64,000 nt of DNA from JBDTSW01 sp963797835 (lineage in GTDB: Bacteria > Actinomycetota > Thermoleophilia > Solirubrobacterales > 70-9), in NCBI GenBank assembly GCA_963797835.1, contig CAWCRN010000022.1:62001-126000 (forward strand), in the 5' to 3' direction. The position numbers and the translations under genes were made by a program. Position 1 is the stretch's first letter, and each line of letters starts with the position of its first letter. Shown piece by piece: positions 1 through 7,682 of the stretch. The notes under the pieces were generated by a model. It saw nothing but the letters and a program-made list of their open reading frames with translations, was not told the origin of the DNA and did not search any database.

Positions 1-2
1 GG

Positions 3-104
3 CACAAGGGGCTGGTCGATATGGTTCTGCTCATCGGCCTGTACCTGACGACGTGCGCGATCATCAACGCGTTCGAGGTCCCAGCTCCTGAGGCGGTCCG
101 GTGA
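3..104 (+). CDS. C-terminal end of a carboxymuconolactone decarboxylase-like protein (partial)
   Basis: Only the last 33 codons of this gene lie in the window; the reading frame is open from the first base and ends in TGA. The encoded tail has the hydrophobic helix around VLLIGLYLTT followed by NAFEVP, which resembles the C-terminal helix of carboxymuconolactone decarboxylase/AhpD-family proteins. It ends 18 bases before the flavoprotein gene, so the two could be co-transcribed. AhpD-type proteins are often redox-linked, which would suit that neighbour, but this is inference from a short fragment. Confidence 0.55.
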   Translation, partial: HKGLVDMVLLIGLYLTTCAIINAFEVPAPEAVR

Positions 105-122
105 GCCGAACGTTGTAAATCG

Positions 123-1439
123 ATGCGTCAAGGGGATCATCTGGCGCCCGTGTCGTTGGTCGGCCGGCGGGCCGTGCCGGCCGCCCAAGCCGCCCGCGAG
201 CTGCTGGAGCGAAACCGCGTTCCGCATCGCTGGATCGACCTCGACGAGGATCCTGTCGGGCGAATGCTGGGCGACAGGCCGATCGCAGAGCGACCGCTGC
301 CGGTCGCCCTGTTTGCCAACGGCGAGACGCTCGACGGCCCGCCAACTTACGTCGAGCCTTACCCGGGACAAGTCCGAGCCTCGGCTGTCGAGGACTACAT
401 CGCGTCGGCGTCGTGGCTGAGCGAACTCGCCCGCCGGGCCGGACTGCATTGCCAGCCAGAACGCGAGGAGTACGACCTCGCTGTCCTCGGCGCCGGGCCG
501 GCCGGCCTCACCGCAGCGGTCTATGCGGCCTCGGAGGGTCTCAATGTCCTGGTCGTCGAGCGCATGGCTCCGGGCGGTCAAGCCGGTACGAGTTCGAGGA
601 TTGAGAACTACCCCGGGTTTGCCGACGGGGTCAGCGGCAGCGAGCTGGCTGAGAGCGCCTATCGGCAGGCGCTTCGCTTCGGAGCCGAGTTTCTGATCGG
701 TGTCAACTTGGTGGGCAGCCGAGGCCGGGATGACGGGCTGGTCGATGTCGAGCTCACAAGCGGTGCGACCGTTAGGGCGCGCTCGGGGATCATCGCCTCC
801 GGAGTTCGCTACCGCCGCCTCGAGGCACCCGGGGTAGAGGAGTTGGTTGGAAGCGGCGTCTACTACGGTGCGGCGCCCGGCGAGGCTGACGAATATCGCG
901 ACGCCAGCGTGGCGGTAGTGGGCGGCGCCAACTCCGCCGGCCAGGCGGCTCTCCACTTCGCCAGCGCGGCGGCACGGGTAACGATGCTCATCCGCGGGGA
1001 CTCGATCGCCCGCGGGATGTCCCAGTACCTGGTCGAGCGGGTTGAGGCGAATGAGCGGATCGACGTCCGTACCCAAACACGCCTCCTTCGAGCCAGCGGC
1101 TCACCTCACCTGTCTGAGATCGAGGTCTCCGGGCCGAACGGCAGTGAGACGATCGGCGTCGACGGCCTCTTCCTCTTGATCGGTGGCGACCCACTGATCG
1201 CGACGGTGGAGAACTGGCTCGACGTCGACGAGCGCGGGTTTCTGCTCACCGGTCCGGATCTGCCGAGGGGGACAGGCGCCGGGCAGTGGTCGCTCGACCG
1301 CGAGCCCGGATTTCTCGAATCGAGCGTGCCGGGTGTCTTCGTGGCCGGCGACGTGCGCCACGGCTCGATCAAGCGCGTTGCCTCCGCGGTGGGCGAGGGG
1401 GCCATGGCCGTGGCGCTGGTCCACAGCTACCTGTCGTAG
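123..1439 (+). CDS. Thioredoxin-reductase-like FAD oxidoreductase lacking the CxxC centre
   Basis: A 438-residue flavoprotein. Residues 1-110 form a glutaredoxin-like domain without cysteines. Residues 117-438 match the thioredoxin reductase fold: an FAD-binding AVLGAGPAGLTAAVYA motif near 120, GGQAGTSSRIENYPGF near 155, a second NAD(P)H-binding glycine motif (VVGGANSAGQAAL) near 265, and the C-terminal FAD motif VFVAGDVRHGSIKR. In classical TrxB a CxxC pair sits just before the NADPH motif; here that stretch reads YYGAAPGE with no cysteine, so a normal disulfide reductase mechanism is unlikely. It is paralogous to the gene at 7683-9347, which carries an extra N-terminal domain. A cupin gene follows. 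The substrate is unknown. No convincing ribosome binding site precedes the ATG. Confidence 0.85.
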   Translation: MRQGDHLAPVSLVGRRAVPAAQAARELLERNRVPHRWIDLDEDPVGRMLGDRPIAERPLPVALFANGETLDGPPTYVEPYPGQVRASAVEDYIASASWLSELARRAGLHCQPEREEYDLAVLGAGPAGLTAAVYAASEGLNVLVVERMAPGGQAGTSSRIENYPGFADGVSGSELAESAYRQALRFGAEFLIGVNLVGSRGRDDGLVDVELTSGATVRARSGIIASGVRYRRLEAPGVEELVGSGVYYGAAPGEADEYRDASVAVVGGANSAGQAALHFASAAARVTMLIRGDSIARGMSQYLVERVEANERIDVRTQTRLLRASGSPHLSEIEVSGPNGSETIGVDGLFLLIGGDPLIATVENWLDVDERGFLLTGPDLPRGTGAGQWSLDREPGFLESSVPGVFVAGDVRHGSIKRVASAVGEGAMAVALVHSYLS

Positions 1440-1552
1440 CGGGTCGTCGGTTAGAGGCTGACTCCCTGCAGCTGGGTAAGGTGCAGGCTGGTTCAAGGCT
1501 GGGGTCGGACCTACCGCCGGCCGCATGCATCGGGGACGAAACGGATGTCGTT

Positions 1553-2041
1553 ATGACCGAGACAACCGGCGGAGGCATTGTCCGTCTGAGTGGGGAAGGC
1601 GAAACCACTTCGCTCTTCGGCGACACCTACGTAGTCAAGGTGGCTGGCGGCGACACCGGTGGAACGCTCGCGGTGATCGAGGCAGACCTCGCTCCCAAGA
1701 GCGGTGGGACGCCACTTCACGTGAACACACTGGAGGACGAGAACTACTACGTGATCGAGGGAACCCTCAACTTTCGGCTCGGCGAGCGCACCCTGGAAGC
1801 CCCGGCGGGAGCCTTCATCCACATTCCCAAGGGGACCGTGCATACCCATTGGAACGCCACGGACGCGCCAGTCAAGCTGTTGGCGTTTCCCGCTCCGGCC
1901 GGTTTCGAGACCTTCTTCGCCGACCTCGCCGAGCTGATGGCGAGTACGCCCGCCGGACCGCCGGACGAGAGCCGGATCGCGGCGGTTTACGAGAAGTACG
2001 GGCTGCAGGTGGTGGGACCGCCCCCGAGCAGCGAACGTTGA
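1553..2041 (+). CDS. Single-domain cupin protein
   Basis: A 162-residue protein with a conserved beta-barrel cupin core. Motif 1 is around TPLHVNTLEDENYYVIEG and motif 2 around PKGTVHTHWN, supplying His and Glu residues that could bind a metal. The family includes quercetin-dioxygenase-like enzymes and small-molecule sensors. The ATG at 1553 was chosen because homology-like sequence begins there; the frame is open further upstream but that part overlaps the flavoprotein gene and looks non-coding. It lies 113 bases downstream of the TrxB-like gene and resembles in arrangement the cupin/TrxB-like pair at 7116-9347. Function not assignable beyond cupin. Confidence 0.8.
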   Translation: MTETTGGGIVRLSGEGETTSLFGDTYVVKVAGGDTGGTLAVIEADLAPKSGGTPLHVNTLEDENYYVIEGTLNFRLGERTLEAPAGAFIHIPKGTVHTHWNATDAPVKLLAFPAPAGFETFFADLAELMASTPAGPPDESRIAAVYEKYGLQVVGPPPSSER

Positions 2042-2050
2042 GCGCCGCGG

Positions 2051-3076
2051 TCAGCGTGGCTGGTCGAAGATCTCGCTCAGAAAGTGCGTCGCGATCCAAG
2101 CGGCCACCCGCGATGTGGCGCCAGACGGGTCGCGCGCCGGATTCAGCTCGACGACATCGAAGCCGACAACGCGACCTCGGCGCGCCACTTCGACCAGGAT
2201 CGTGCGCAGCTGGCGGTAGCTGAGCCCACCAGGCTCCTGCAGCGAGTGCCCGGGGGCGATCGAGGAGTCCAGCACGTCGAGGTCGATCGAGACGTAGAGC
2301 GCCTTGGCCTCCGGGACGGTCTCGCGCACAACCACGTCGCCTCCTCGCTCGAGCACGTCGAGGCTGGTCGCCCACCGTCCACCCAACTCCCGGATCCCAT
2401 CCATCTCGTCACGGTCCGCATTCCGGATCCCAAGCGCCGTGACGCTGCCCACGAACGGCAGCTCCGCCAGCCGCCGTAGCTGGCTCGCGCCCGTAAGGCG
2501 CGCGCCATCCAGCTCGTCGATGAAATCCATATGGGCGTCGATGTGAACGACGTCGAACTCCCCAAACGGCTCCATCCCTTGGCCGAGCGGATAGCTGATC
2601 GAGTGGTCGCCGCCGATCGCGACCATCAGGGCGCTGCGTTCGGCGATCCCGCGTGCGGCACCCGCGATCCGCCGGTAGTTCGCCTCGGTATCTGACCCCT
2701 GGATGGCGACGTCGCCGACGTCGGCCATTGTCACGCCGACCAGGTAGTCGCGGTCGGCCTCCACGTCGTACCAGCCCTCGGCGCCTGGGTCGGTCTCGGC
2801 GTCTGCCAGCCTCGGGTAGTAGAACTGCGCCACGCTCGCCTCACGGACAGCCGCGGGCCCCGCTCGCTGGCCAGTCGGGATGCCCGGCTCGGGCGTGCCG
2901 CCGTCGTAGGGCACGCCGAGGAACGCCACCTGTGCATCGAGCGTGTCAAGTGTGCGCCGGCCGGGCGATCCGAAGAATGTCCTTGGCGCGGGGTCGATCA
3001 AGGACGACTCGGGGTCCACATGCCCAGTATCTCGCCATTGAGTGGTCGTGCGGCTAGACGGATGTACGAGCGTCAA
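2051..3076 (-). CDS. Agmatinase/ureohydrolase family enzyme
   Basis: A 341-residue ureohydrolase. The binuclear manganese site is visible: GGDHS (about 155-159), DAHMD (180-184) and SIDLDVLD (about 275), followed by PGHSLQEPGG, the substrate-loop region typical of agmatinase and guanidinobutyrase. Family members hydrolyse a guanidino group to urea; agmatine, guanidinobutyrate or formiminoglutamate are all possible substrates and cannot be separated here. DAHMD replaces the commoner DAHTD. The TTG at 3076 opens the frame; an in-frame GTG at 3019 is an alternative and would remove a poorly conserved N-terminus. Convergent with the upstream cupin gene, with only 9 bases between the stops. Confidence 0.85.
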   Translation of the reverse strand: MTLVHPSSRTTTQWRDTGHVDPESSLIDPAPRTFFGSPGRRTLDTLDAQVAFLGVPYDGGTPEPGIPTGQRAGPAAVREASVAQFYYPRLADAETDPGAEGWYDVEADRDYLVGVTMADVGDVAIQGSDTEANYRRIAGAARGIAERSALMVAIGGDHSISYPLGQGMEPFGEFDVVHIDAHMDFIDELDGARLTGASQLRRLAELPFVGSVTALGIRNADRDEMDGIRELGGRWATSLDVLERGGDVVVRETVPEAKALYVSIDLDVLDSSIAPGHSLQEPGGLSYRQLRTILVEVARRGRVVGFDVVELNPARDPSGATSRVAAWIATHFLSEIFDQPR

Positions 3077-3160
3077 TCTTCCCGGGAGCCATGGGGGTGA
3101 CTACACTCAACTGCCTCGGGACAAGGACCGTCCCGGGGGGTGATGGCAGGAAGGATCCTC

Positions 3161-4411
3161 ATGAGCTTGCGGCGGTGGCGTCCGGAGGGAGCGTCGCGGC
3201 GGCGCGTTGCCGTCGCGATCTTGCTCAACCTCTCCTCCGCGGCCGCGGCAATCGGCCTGTTCGTGTCGGTTGGCCCGGCTGCCGACTGGAGCGATCCGGC
3301 GCTCCTCGGCGCGCTCGGGCTGATCGCTGTGATCGCCTTCGCGGCCGAGGTCCGCCTCAAGCCGGCCATCGCGACGTACTTCGACTCGAGCATCGCGCTC
3401 GCGCTGATCGCTCTCGCCGTCGCGGGGCCGCTCCCGGCGCTCCTGATCTGGGTGATTCCGGACCTGCTGAGCCGGCTGGTGGTGCGCCAGGATCCGATCC
3501 TCTCGCCTGGCATGGTCGCGACCTGGAGCGGGTACGCGCTCGCACTACTGGCAGGAGATGCCGTCCTTACGGTTGCTGACCCCGCGACCCTCGTTGCCGC
3601 GGCGCCCGCGCTGTTCACTGCCGGGTGGGTGATGGCCTGCGTGGACTTCGCGGTTTCGGGCGTTCTCTTCGCGCCCTTTTACCAGGGCTATCGCGTCCGG
3701 CCACTGCTTCGCTCCGAGTTCCTCGACCTGACCCCGGCGGTCATGGCCGTGCTCGCGGTCACGGTGTGTGTCGCCGCTCTCATCACGGCGTGGGGTGTGT
3801 TCGCGCTGATGCCCCTTGCGCTGGTGATCCTGGTTCCCGAGCTTGCGATGGTTGCCCTGGCGCGGTCGCGATCCGTGGCGTGCCTCGATCCGGCGGAGGC
3901 CACTGCCGTCTATGCGAGTGCGCTCGCCGATCAGCTCGGGATCTCCCGTCACGAGCGCCGCCTGGTCGATGCCGCCGCGCGCCCGGCCGGAGACCCCCCG
4001 GCGGGCATGCCGCACCGCGTGGGCCCCGCCGCCCCGGACCCTCCGCTGACAGGCCTGGTCCTCCTTGGGGTCGATGAGCGCTGGGACGGCGCCGGACGCC
4101 CATTCGCGATCCCGGCCGCGTGCACGCTGCGCGCCAGCCGAGTGCTTGCGGTGGCGCGCGCCTGGAGCTCGCTGACCGCCGCCGGAACAGCTCGGCTGTC
4201 CCACACCGAGGCGATCCTCGACCTGACCCTGCGGGCCGGCCAGCAATTCGACCCGCAGGTCGTCGAGGCCGCGGCGGAGATCGTCGCAGCGGAATCGACG
4301 TTCACCGGGTCCATGGACTTCGAGCCGCGACTTCATCGCTGGCCGCTGCCGGCGGGCGTCCGCCGGTGGGGGTTCCAGGCGCTTGCGCCTCATCTCGGTG
4401 CCCGGGCGTAG
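3161..4411 (+). CDS. Multi-pass membrane protein with a degenerate HD-GYP domain
   Basis: The N-terminal 225 or so residues contain about seven hydrophobic segments and resemble the membrane sensor part of MASE-type signalling proteins. The C-terminal part (about residues 250-405) follows the order of an HD-GYP phosphodiesterase: a helix like QLGISRHERRLVDAA, then DERWDGAGRPF aligned with the usual HERWDGxGYP, then ASRVLAVARAWSSLT and the closing AGQQFDPQVVEAA. The catalytic HD pair is missing, because the expected LLHDIGK region reads AARPAGDPPAG, and GYP is GRP. It is therefore probably not an active c-di-GMP phosphodiesterase and may sense or bind. The ATG at 3161 has AGGAAGGA just upstream and was preferred over a GTG at 3140. 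Confidence 0.7.
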   Translation: MSLRRWRPEGASRRRVAVAILLNLSSAAAAIGLFVSVGPAADWSDPALLGALGLIAVIAFAAEVRLKPAIATYFDSSIALALIALAVAGPLPALLIWVIPDLLSRLVVRQDPILSPGMVATWSGYALALLAGDAVLTVADPATLVAAAPALFTAGWVMACVDFAVSGVLFAPFYQGYRVRPLLRSEFLDLTPAVMAVLAVTVCVAALITAWGVFALMPLALVILVPELAMVALARSRSVACLDPAEATAVYASALADQLGISRHERRLVDAAARPAGDPPAGMPHRVGPAAPDPPLTGLVLLGVDERWDGAGRPFAIPAACTLRASRVLAVARAWSSLTAAGTARLSHTEAILDLTLRAGQQFDPQVVEAAAEIVAAESTFTGSMDFEPRLHRWPLPAGVRRWGFQALAPHLGARA

Positions 4412-4555
4412 CCTCGGCGGCTCACGCGCTCCTTCTGGCCGAGCCGCGCATGTGGTGACGCGCTGCGGACTCAGCCGGAGGCAGGCATTCCCTCGCGTGC
4501 GTCGAAGGGACACGCTCGCGTATCCCCGGCCACGCACCGAGCCAAGGAGGCAAGA

Positions 4556-4960
4556 ATGGAGTCAGCGAGCACCGGTCGAAACGGAGATTCCGGATGGGCG
4601 GCCTTCGCAGGGTTCCTCATGTTCATCGTCGGGTCCCTCGATGCGCTCTGGGGGCTCGGCGGAATCCTCAACGACGACATCGTCGTCGTGGGCGGACAGG
4701 GGGCGATCATCGCCGACATCACGACGTGGGGCTGGGTGCATCTGATCCTGGGCTCGGCCGTCGCGCTGACGGGCGTGGGACTGTTGGTCGGAAGCGGCGT
4801 CGCCCGCTGGGTGGCGGTGCTTCTGCTGACCGTGAGTGCGATCTCGCAAATCGTCTGGTTCCCCGCCGCGCCGCTGTGGGCGTTCCTGCTCATCATCCTC
4901 GACGTGACGATCATCTATCAGCTGACCGCCCGTTGGAGCCAGCAGGCACGCTGGGACTGA
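4556..4960 (+). CDS. Small four-helix membrane protein (DUF7144-like)
   Basis: A 134-residue protein with four predicted membrane helices and almost no soluble part, matching actinobacterial DUF7144-type proteins in size and in the aromatic-rich WGWVHLILG segment. A strong ribosome binding site (AAGGAGG, 6 bases before ATG) fixes the start. It is flanked by about 144 non-coding bases on each side and looks monocistronic. No function is known for the family. Confidence 0.75.
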   Translation: MESASTGRNGDSGWAAFAGFLMFIVGSLDALWGLGGILNDDIVVVGGQGAIIADITTWGWVHLILGSAVALTGVGLLVGSGVARWVAVLLLTVSAISQIVWFPAAPLWAFLLIILDVTIIYQLTARWSQQARWD

Positions 4961-5013
4961 CCGCGCCACACGCGGCTGGGATGACCTAGGCCAGCAGTGA
5001 GTGGGGAGGCCGT

Positions 5014-5046
5014 CTTCTAGCGCACGCCTCCACCCAGCCTGGGTGG
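5014..5046 (+). other. Two inverted repeats between the small membrane protein and the antiporter gene
   Basis: GGAGGC at 5014-5019 can pair with GCCTCC at 5026-5031. Immediately after it, CCACCCAG at 5030-5037 and CTGGGTGG at 5039-5046 form an almost perfect palindrome. There is no T-run, so a classical intrinsic terminator is not shown. The pair could end transcription of the upstream gene or be a protein-binding site before the antiporter. Seen directly; the role is inference. Confidence 0.35.
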
Positions 5047-5104
5047 CTGTCACGGTTCACGGCGGGGCGAGGCGGGCACGGGCACGGGTACCCTGGCTCG
5101 GACC

Positions 5105-6691
5105 GTGCACGAGCCCGAGCTCCTGATCCTCGGCCTGTGCGTCGCGATCCCGGCGCTCAGCGTTATCGCTCGGCTGCTGGGCATCCCGTACCCGATCGTG
5201 CTCGTTCTCGGGGCGATTCCGCTCGGCTACATCCCGGGCGTCCCGCACGTCGAGCTGGATCCCGATCTGGTCCTGGTGATCTTCCTGCCGCCGCTGCTCT
5301 ACGTGGCAGCCTTCTTCGCCGACCTGCGGGAACTGCGCGCGGCCGCTCGCGCGCTGTCGCTGACCTCGATCGGGCTGGTGCTGCTCACGACCTGTGCGGT
5401 CGCGGTCGTCGGCCACGAGCTCATCGGCCTGCCCTGGCCCGTCGCGTTCGCTCTCGGCGCCATCGTCTCGCCGACCGACCCCGTGGCCGCCACGGCGATC
5501 GCGCGACAGGTGGGCGCCCCCCGCCGGCTGGTGAACCTGATCGAGGGGGAGAGCTTGGTCAACGACGCCTCCGCGCTGATCGCCTACCGAGTCGCCGTGG
5601 CCGCCGCGATCGGAGGAAGCTTCTCGCTGTTCGATGCGACCGTCGACTTCGTCGTCGCGGTGGCCGGCGGCGTGGCGATCGGGCTCGCGGTCGGCGCCGC
5701 GATCGCCGAGGTCAGGCGGCGGCTCGACGACATACCGGTCGAGATCACCATCTCGATCTTCAGCGGCTACGCCGCCTACTTCTCGGCCGAGCGGCTCGGC
5801 GTCTCGGGTGTGCTCGCCGCGGTGACGACCGGGATCTACCTCGGTTGGCTCGCGCCCCAGATCTCAACCGCGCAGATGCGGCTTCAGGGCTTCGCCGTTT
5901 GGGAGGTGATCGTCTTCCTCCTCAACGCGGTGCTCTTCGTGCTCATCGGGCTTCAGCTCCCGAGCATCCTCGACGCGGTGTCGGAAATCGACGCGCCCAC
6001 CCTCGCCGGCTACGCGTTGGCCACGATCGCGGTCGTCGTCGGCACCCGCTTTCTGTGGATGTTCACCGTCCCGTACATCATCCGAGCGCTCGACCGCCGC
6101 GCGAGCCAGGTCGAGCGCCGGGTCGGCCCGGGTCCTCGGCTGGTCGTGGGCTGGGCCGGGATGCGCGGGGCGGTCTCGCTGGCGGCGGCGCTGGCGCTGC
6201 CGCTGCAAACCGACGCGGGCGCGCCCCTCCCCGAGCGCGACCTGGTGATCTTCCTCGCCTACTGCGTCGTTGTGTTCACGGTCGTCGTCCAGGGGCTGAC
6301 GTTGCCGGCGTTGATTCGCCGCCTCGGGGTGGTCGACGACGGCGCAGAGGAGGAGGCCGAGGAGCACGCCGCCCGCATCGCCGCAGCCGAGGCCGCGCTC
6401 GAGGCGCTGGACGGGCTCGCCGACGAGGAATGGACGCGCGAGGACACCCTCGAGCGGCTGCGGGCGGTTTACGGGTTCCGCCGCCGTCGCTTCGCCACCC
6501 TGCGCGGGGACCTCGAGGATCAGGACGGGATCGTCGACCGTTCGCTCGCCTACCAGCGCCTGATGCACGACGTGCTCGAGGCCCAGCGAGCGGCGATCGT
6601 GCAGCTGCGAAACGAGGGCCAGATCTCCAGCGACGTGATGCGCCGGGTCGTGCGCGACCTTGACCTGGAGGAGACCCGGCTGGAGATCTGA
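5105..6691 (+). CDS. Na+/H+ antiporter, CPA1 family
   Basis: A 528-residue polytopic membrane protein with about 12 helices in residues 1-410. CPA1 hallmarks are present: SPTDPVAATAI near 120 (the unwound TM4 region), GESLVNDASALI near 145 with the paired Asn-Asp of the ion-binding site, and GWAGMRGAVSLAAALALP near 350. The last 110 residues form a charged cytosolic helical tail. It exchanges cytoplasmic protons for Na+ or K+ and supports pH and ion balance. The start is a GTG at 5105. It converges with an NTF2-like gene, with 56 bases between the stops. Confidence 0.9.
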   Translation: MHEPELLILGLCVAIPALSVIARLLGIPYPIVLVLGAIPLGYIPGVPHVELDPDLVLVIFLPPLLYVAAFFADLRELRAAARALSLTSIGLVLLTTCAVAVVGHELIGLPWPVAFALGAIVSPTDPVAATAIARQVGAPRRLVNLIEGESLVNDASALIAYRVAVAAAIGGSFSLFDATVDFVVAVAGGVAIGLAVGAAIAEVRRRLDDIPVEITISIFSGYAAYFSAERLGVSGVLAAVTTGIYLGWLAPQISTAQMRLQGFAVWEVIVFLLNAVLFVLIGLQLPSILDAVSEIDAPTLAGYALATIAVVVGTRFLWMFTVPYIIRALDRRASQVERRVGPGPRLVVGWAGMRGAVSLAAALALPLQTDAGAPLPERDLVIFLAYCVVVFTVVVQGLTLPALIRRLGVVDDGAEEEAEEHAARIAAAEAALEALDGLADEEWTREDTLERLRAVYGFRRRRFATLRGDLEDQDGIVDRSLAYQRLMHDVLEAQRAAIVQLRNEGQISSDVMRRVVRDLDLEETRLEI

Positions 6692-6747
6692 ACCACCGCC
6701 CGGCCTGGACGCCGAACGGGTGCGTGTCCGTACCTCGAGACGTGAGC

Positions 6748-7110
6748 TCAGCCCGGCCGAAAGCCTGAGCAGAGCACCCTCATCCATGCGATCCGACCGT
6801 CCCTCTCCGTGAAGTAGGCCAGCTGTTCGACCAGGAAGGCGCCGTCCTCGTTGTGGCCCCGCAGCTGATAGGAGATGCGCTGGCGGTCCGCGAAGGCTGC
6901 GCCCTCGACCTCAAGCAGCTCGTCGACGTGATCGGACTCCTCGAACCAGCGCGGCAGGACCTCTGAGACCACCTGGCTCGCGGTCGAAGCCTCCCATGCG
7001 CGATTAGGTGTCAGCCCCCGAAAGTCGACCTCAGGATCCAGCAGCGAGGAGACCCGCTCGAAGTCCTTGTTGACCAGCGCTGCGGCGAAATCTCGTCCAA
7101 CCGAGCTCAC
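6748..7110 (-). CDS. NTF2-like (SnoaL-fold) protein
   Basis: A 120-residue protein with the compact alpha+beta cone of the SnoaL/NTF2 superfamily: N-terminal helix with FAAALVNKDFERVSSLL, then PEVDFRGL and a C-terminal beta sheet. Such proteins are either small isomerases/hydrolases or ligand-binding partners; no catalytic residues can be assigned. It starts 5 bases after the cupin gene on the same strand and is the last gene of a probable operon running from about 11.5 kb down to 6.7 kb. Confidence 0.7.
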   Translation of the reverse strand: MSSVGRDFAAALVNKDFERVSSLLDPEVDFRGLTPNRAWEASTASQVVSEVLPRWFEESDHVDELLEVEGAAFADRQRISYQLRGHNEDGAFLVEQLAYFTERDGRIAWMRVLCSGFRPG

Positions 7111-7115
7111 TTCGA

Positions 7116-7670
7116 CTACCGGCCGGATACCGGCTCTGGCGCATCCGCGAAGCGCCGATGCCGGCCGAGGAGCTGCCCAACGCCCACGACCACCGGGAAC
7201 AGGACGGCCTGCACCGGCCCTGGGACGTCCAGCATCCCGAACTCGTCGCTGTAGCGCCGCGACAGGTATGCCCCGTCGAACGCGCCCGGCCGCTTGCCCC
7301 CGTTGCGCCGCATCGAGGCGAAGATCTCCGTGAGGAAGTACTCGAGGTTGTCGGGCGGGCGGACGTAGCCGCTACAGACGAGCTCGTCGCCGCCCGCGTT
7401 CCAGAACCGGTGGGCCACGCCGGGAGCAAACGTCGCCGTCTCGCCGGGACCGGCCAGGTGCGGTTCCTCCCCCAAGACCTCGTAGCCCAGCGTGCCGCGT
7501 TCGACCGTCAGGGCTTCCTCCTGCAGATGATGGACGTGCATCGGCGGACCCGCTCCCGGGGAGACCTCGTTTCGGATCTCGAGGTACTCGCCCTCCTCGT
7601 CGCGGCCGACGCCGAGGAAGGTCAGTCGCTCGCCGCCGCCGTTCTCGATCGTGTGGGGATAGTCGCTCAT
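7116..7670 (-). CDS. Cupin-domain protein with C-terminal hydrophobic segment
   Basis: A 184-residue protein. Residues 25-115 make a cupin barrel with PPMHVHHLQEEALTVERG (motif 1, three His and a Glu) and PGVAHRFWNAG (motif 2), a credible metal site. After residue 145 a hydrophobic stretch (VQAVLFPVVVGVGQLLG) could be a membrane helix. It lies 12 bases downstream of the cNMP/TrxB-like gene, so the two are almost certainly co-transcribed. This is the second cupin beside a CxxC-less TrxB-like protein in the window. Confidence 0.8.
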   Translation of the reverse strand: MSDYPHTIENGGGERLTFLGVGRDEEGEYLEIRNEVSPGAGPPMHVHHLQEEALTVERGTLGYEVLGEEPHLAGPGETATFAPGVAHRFWNAGGDELVCSGYVRPPDNLEYFLTEIFASMRRNGGKRPGAFDGAYLSRRYSDEFGMLDVPGPVQAVLFPVVVGVGQLLGRHRRFADAPEPVSGR

Positions 7671-7682
7671 GCCTGGCGCAGC

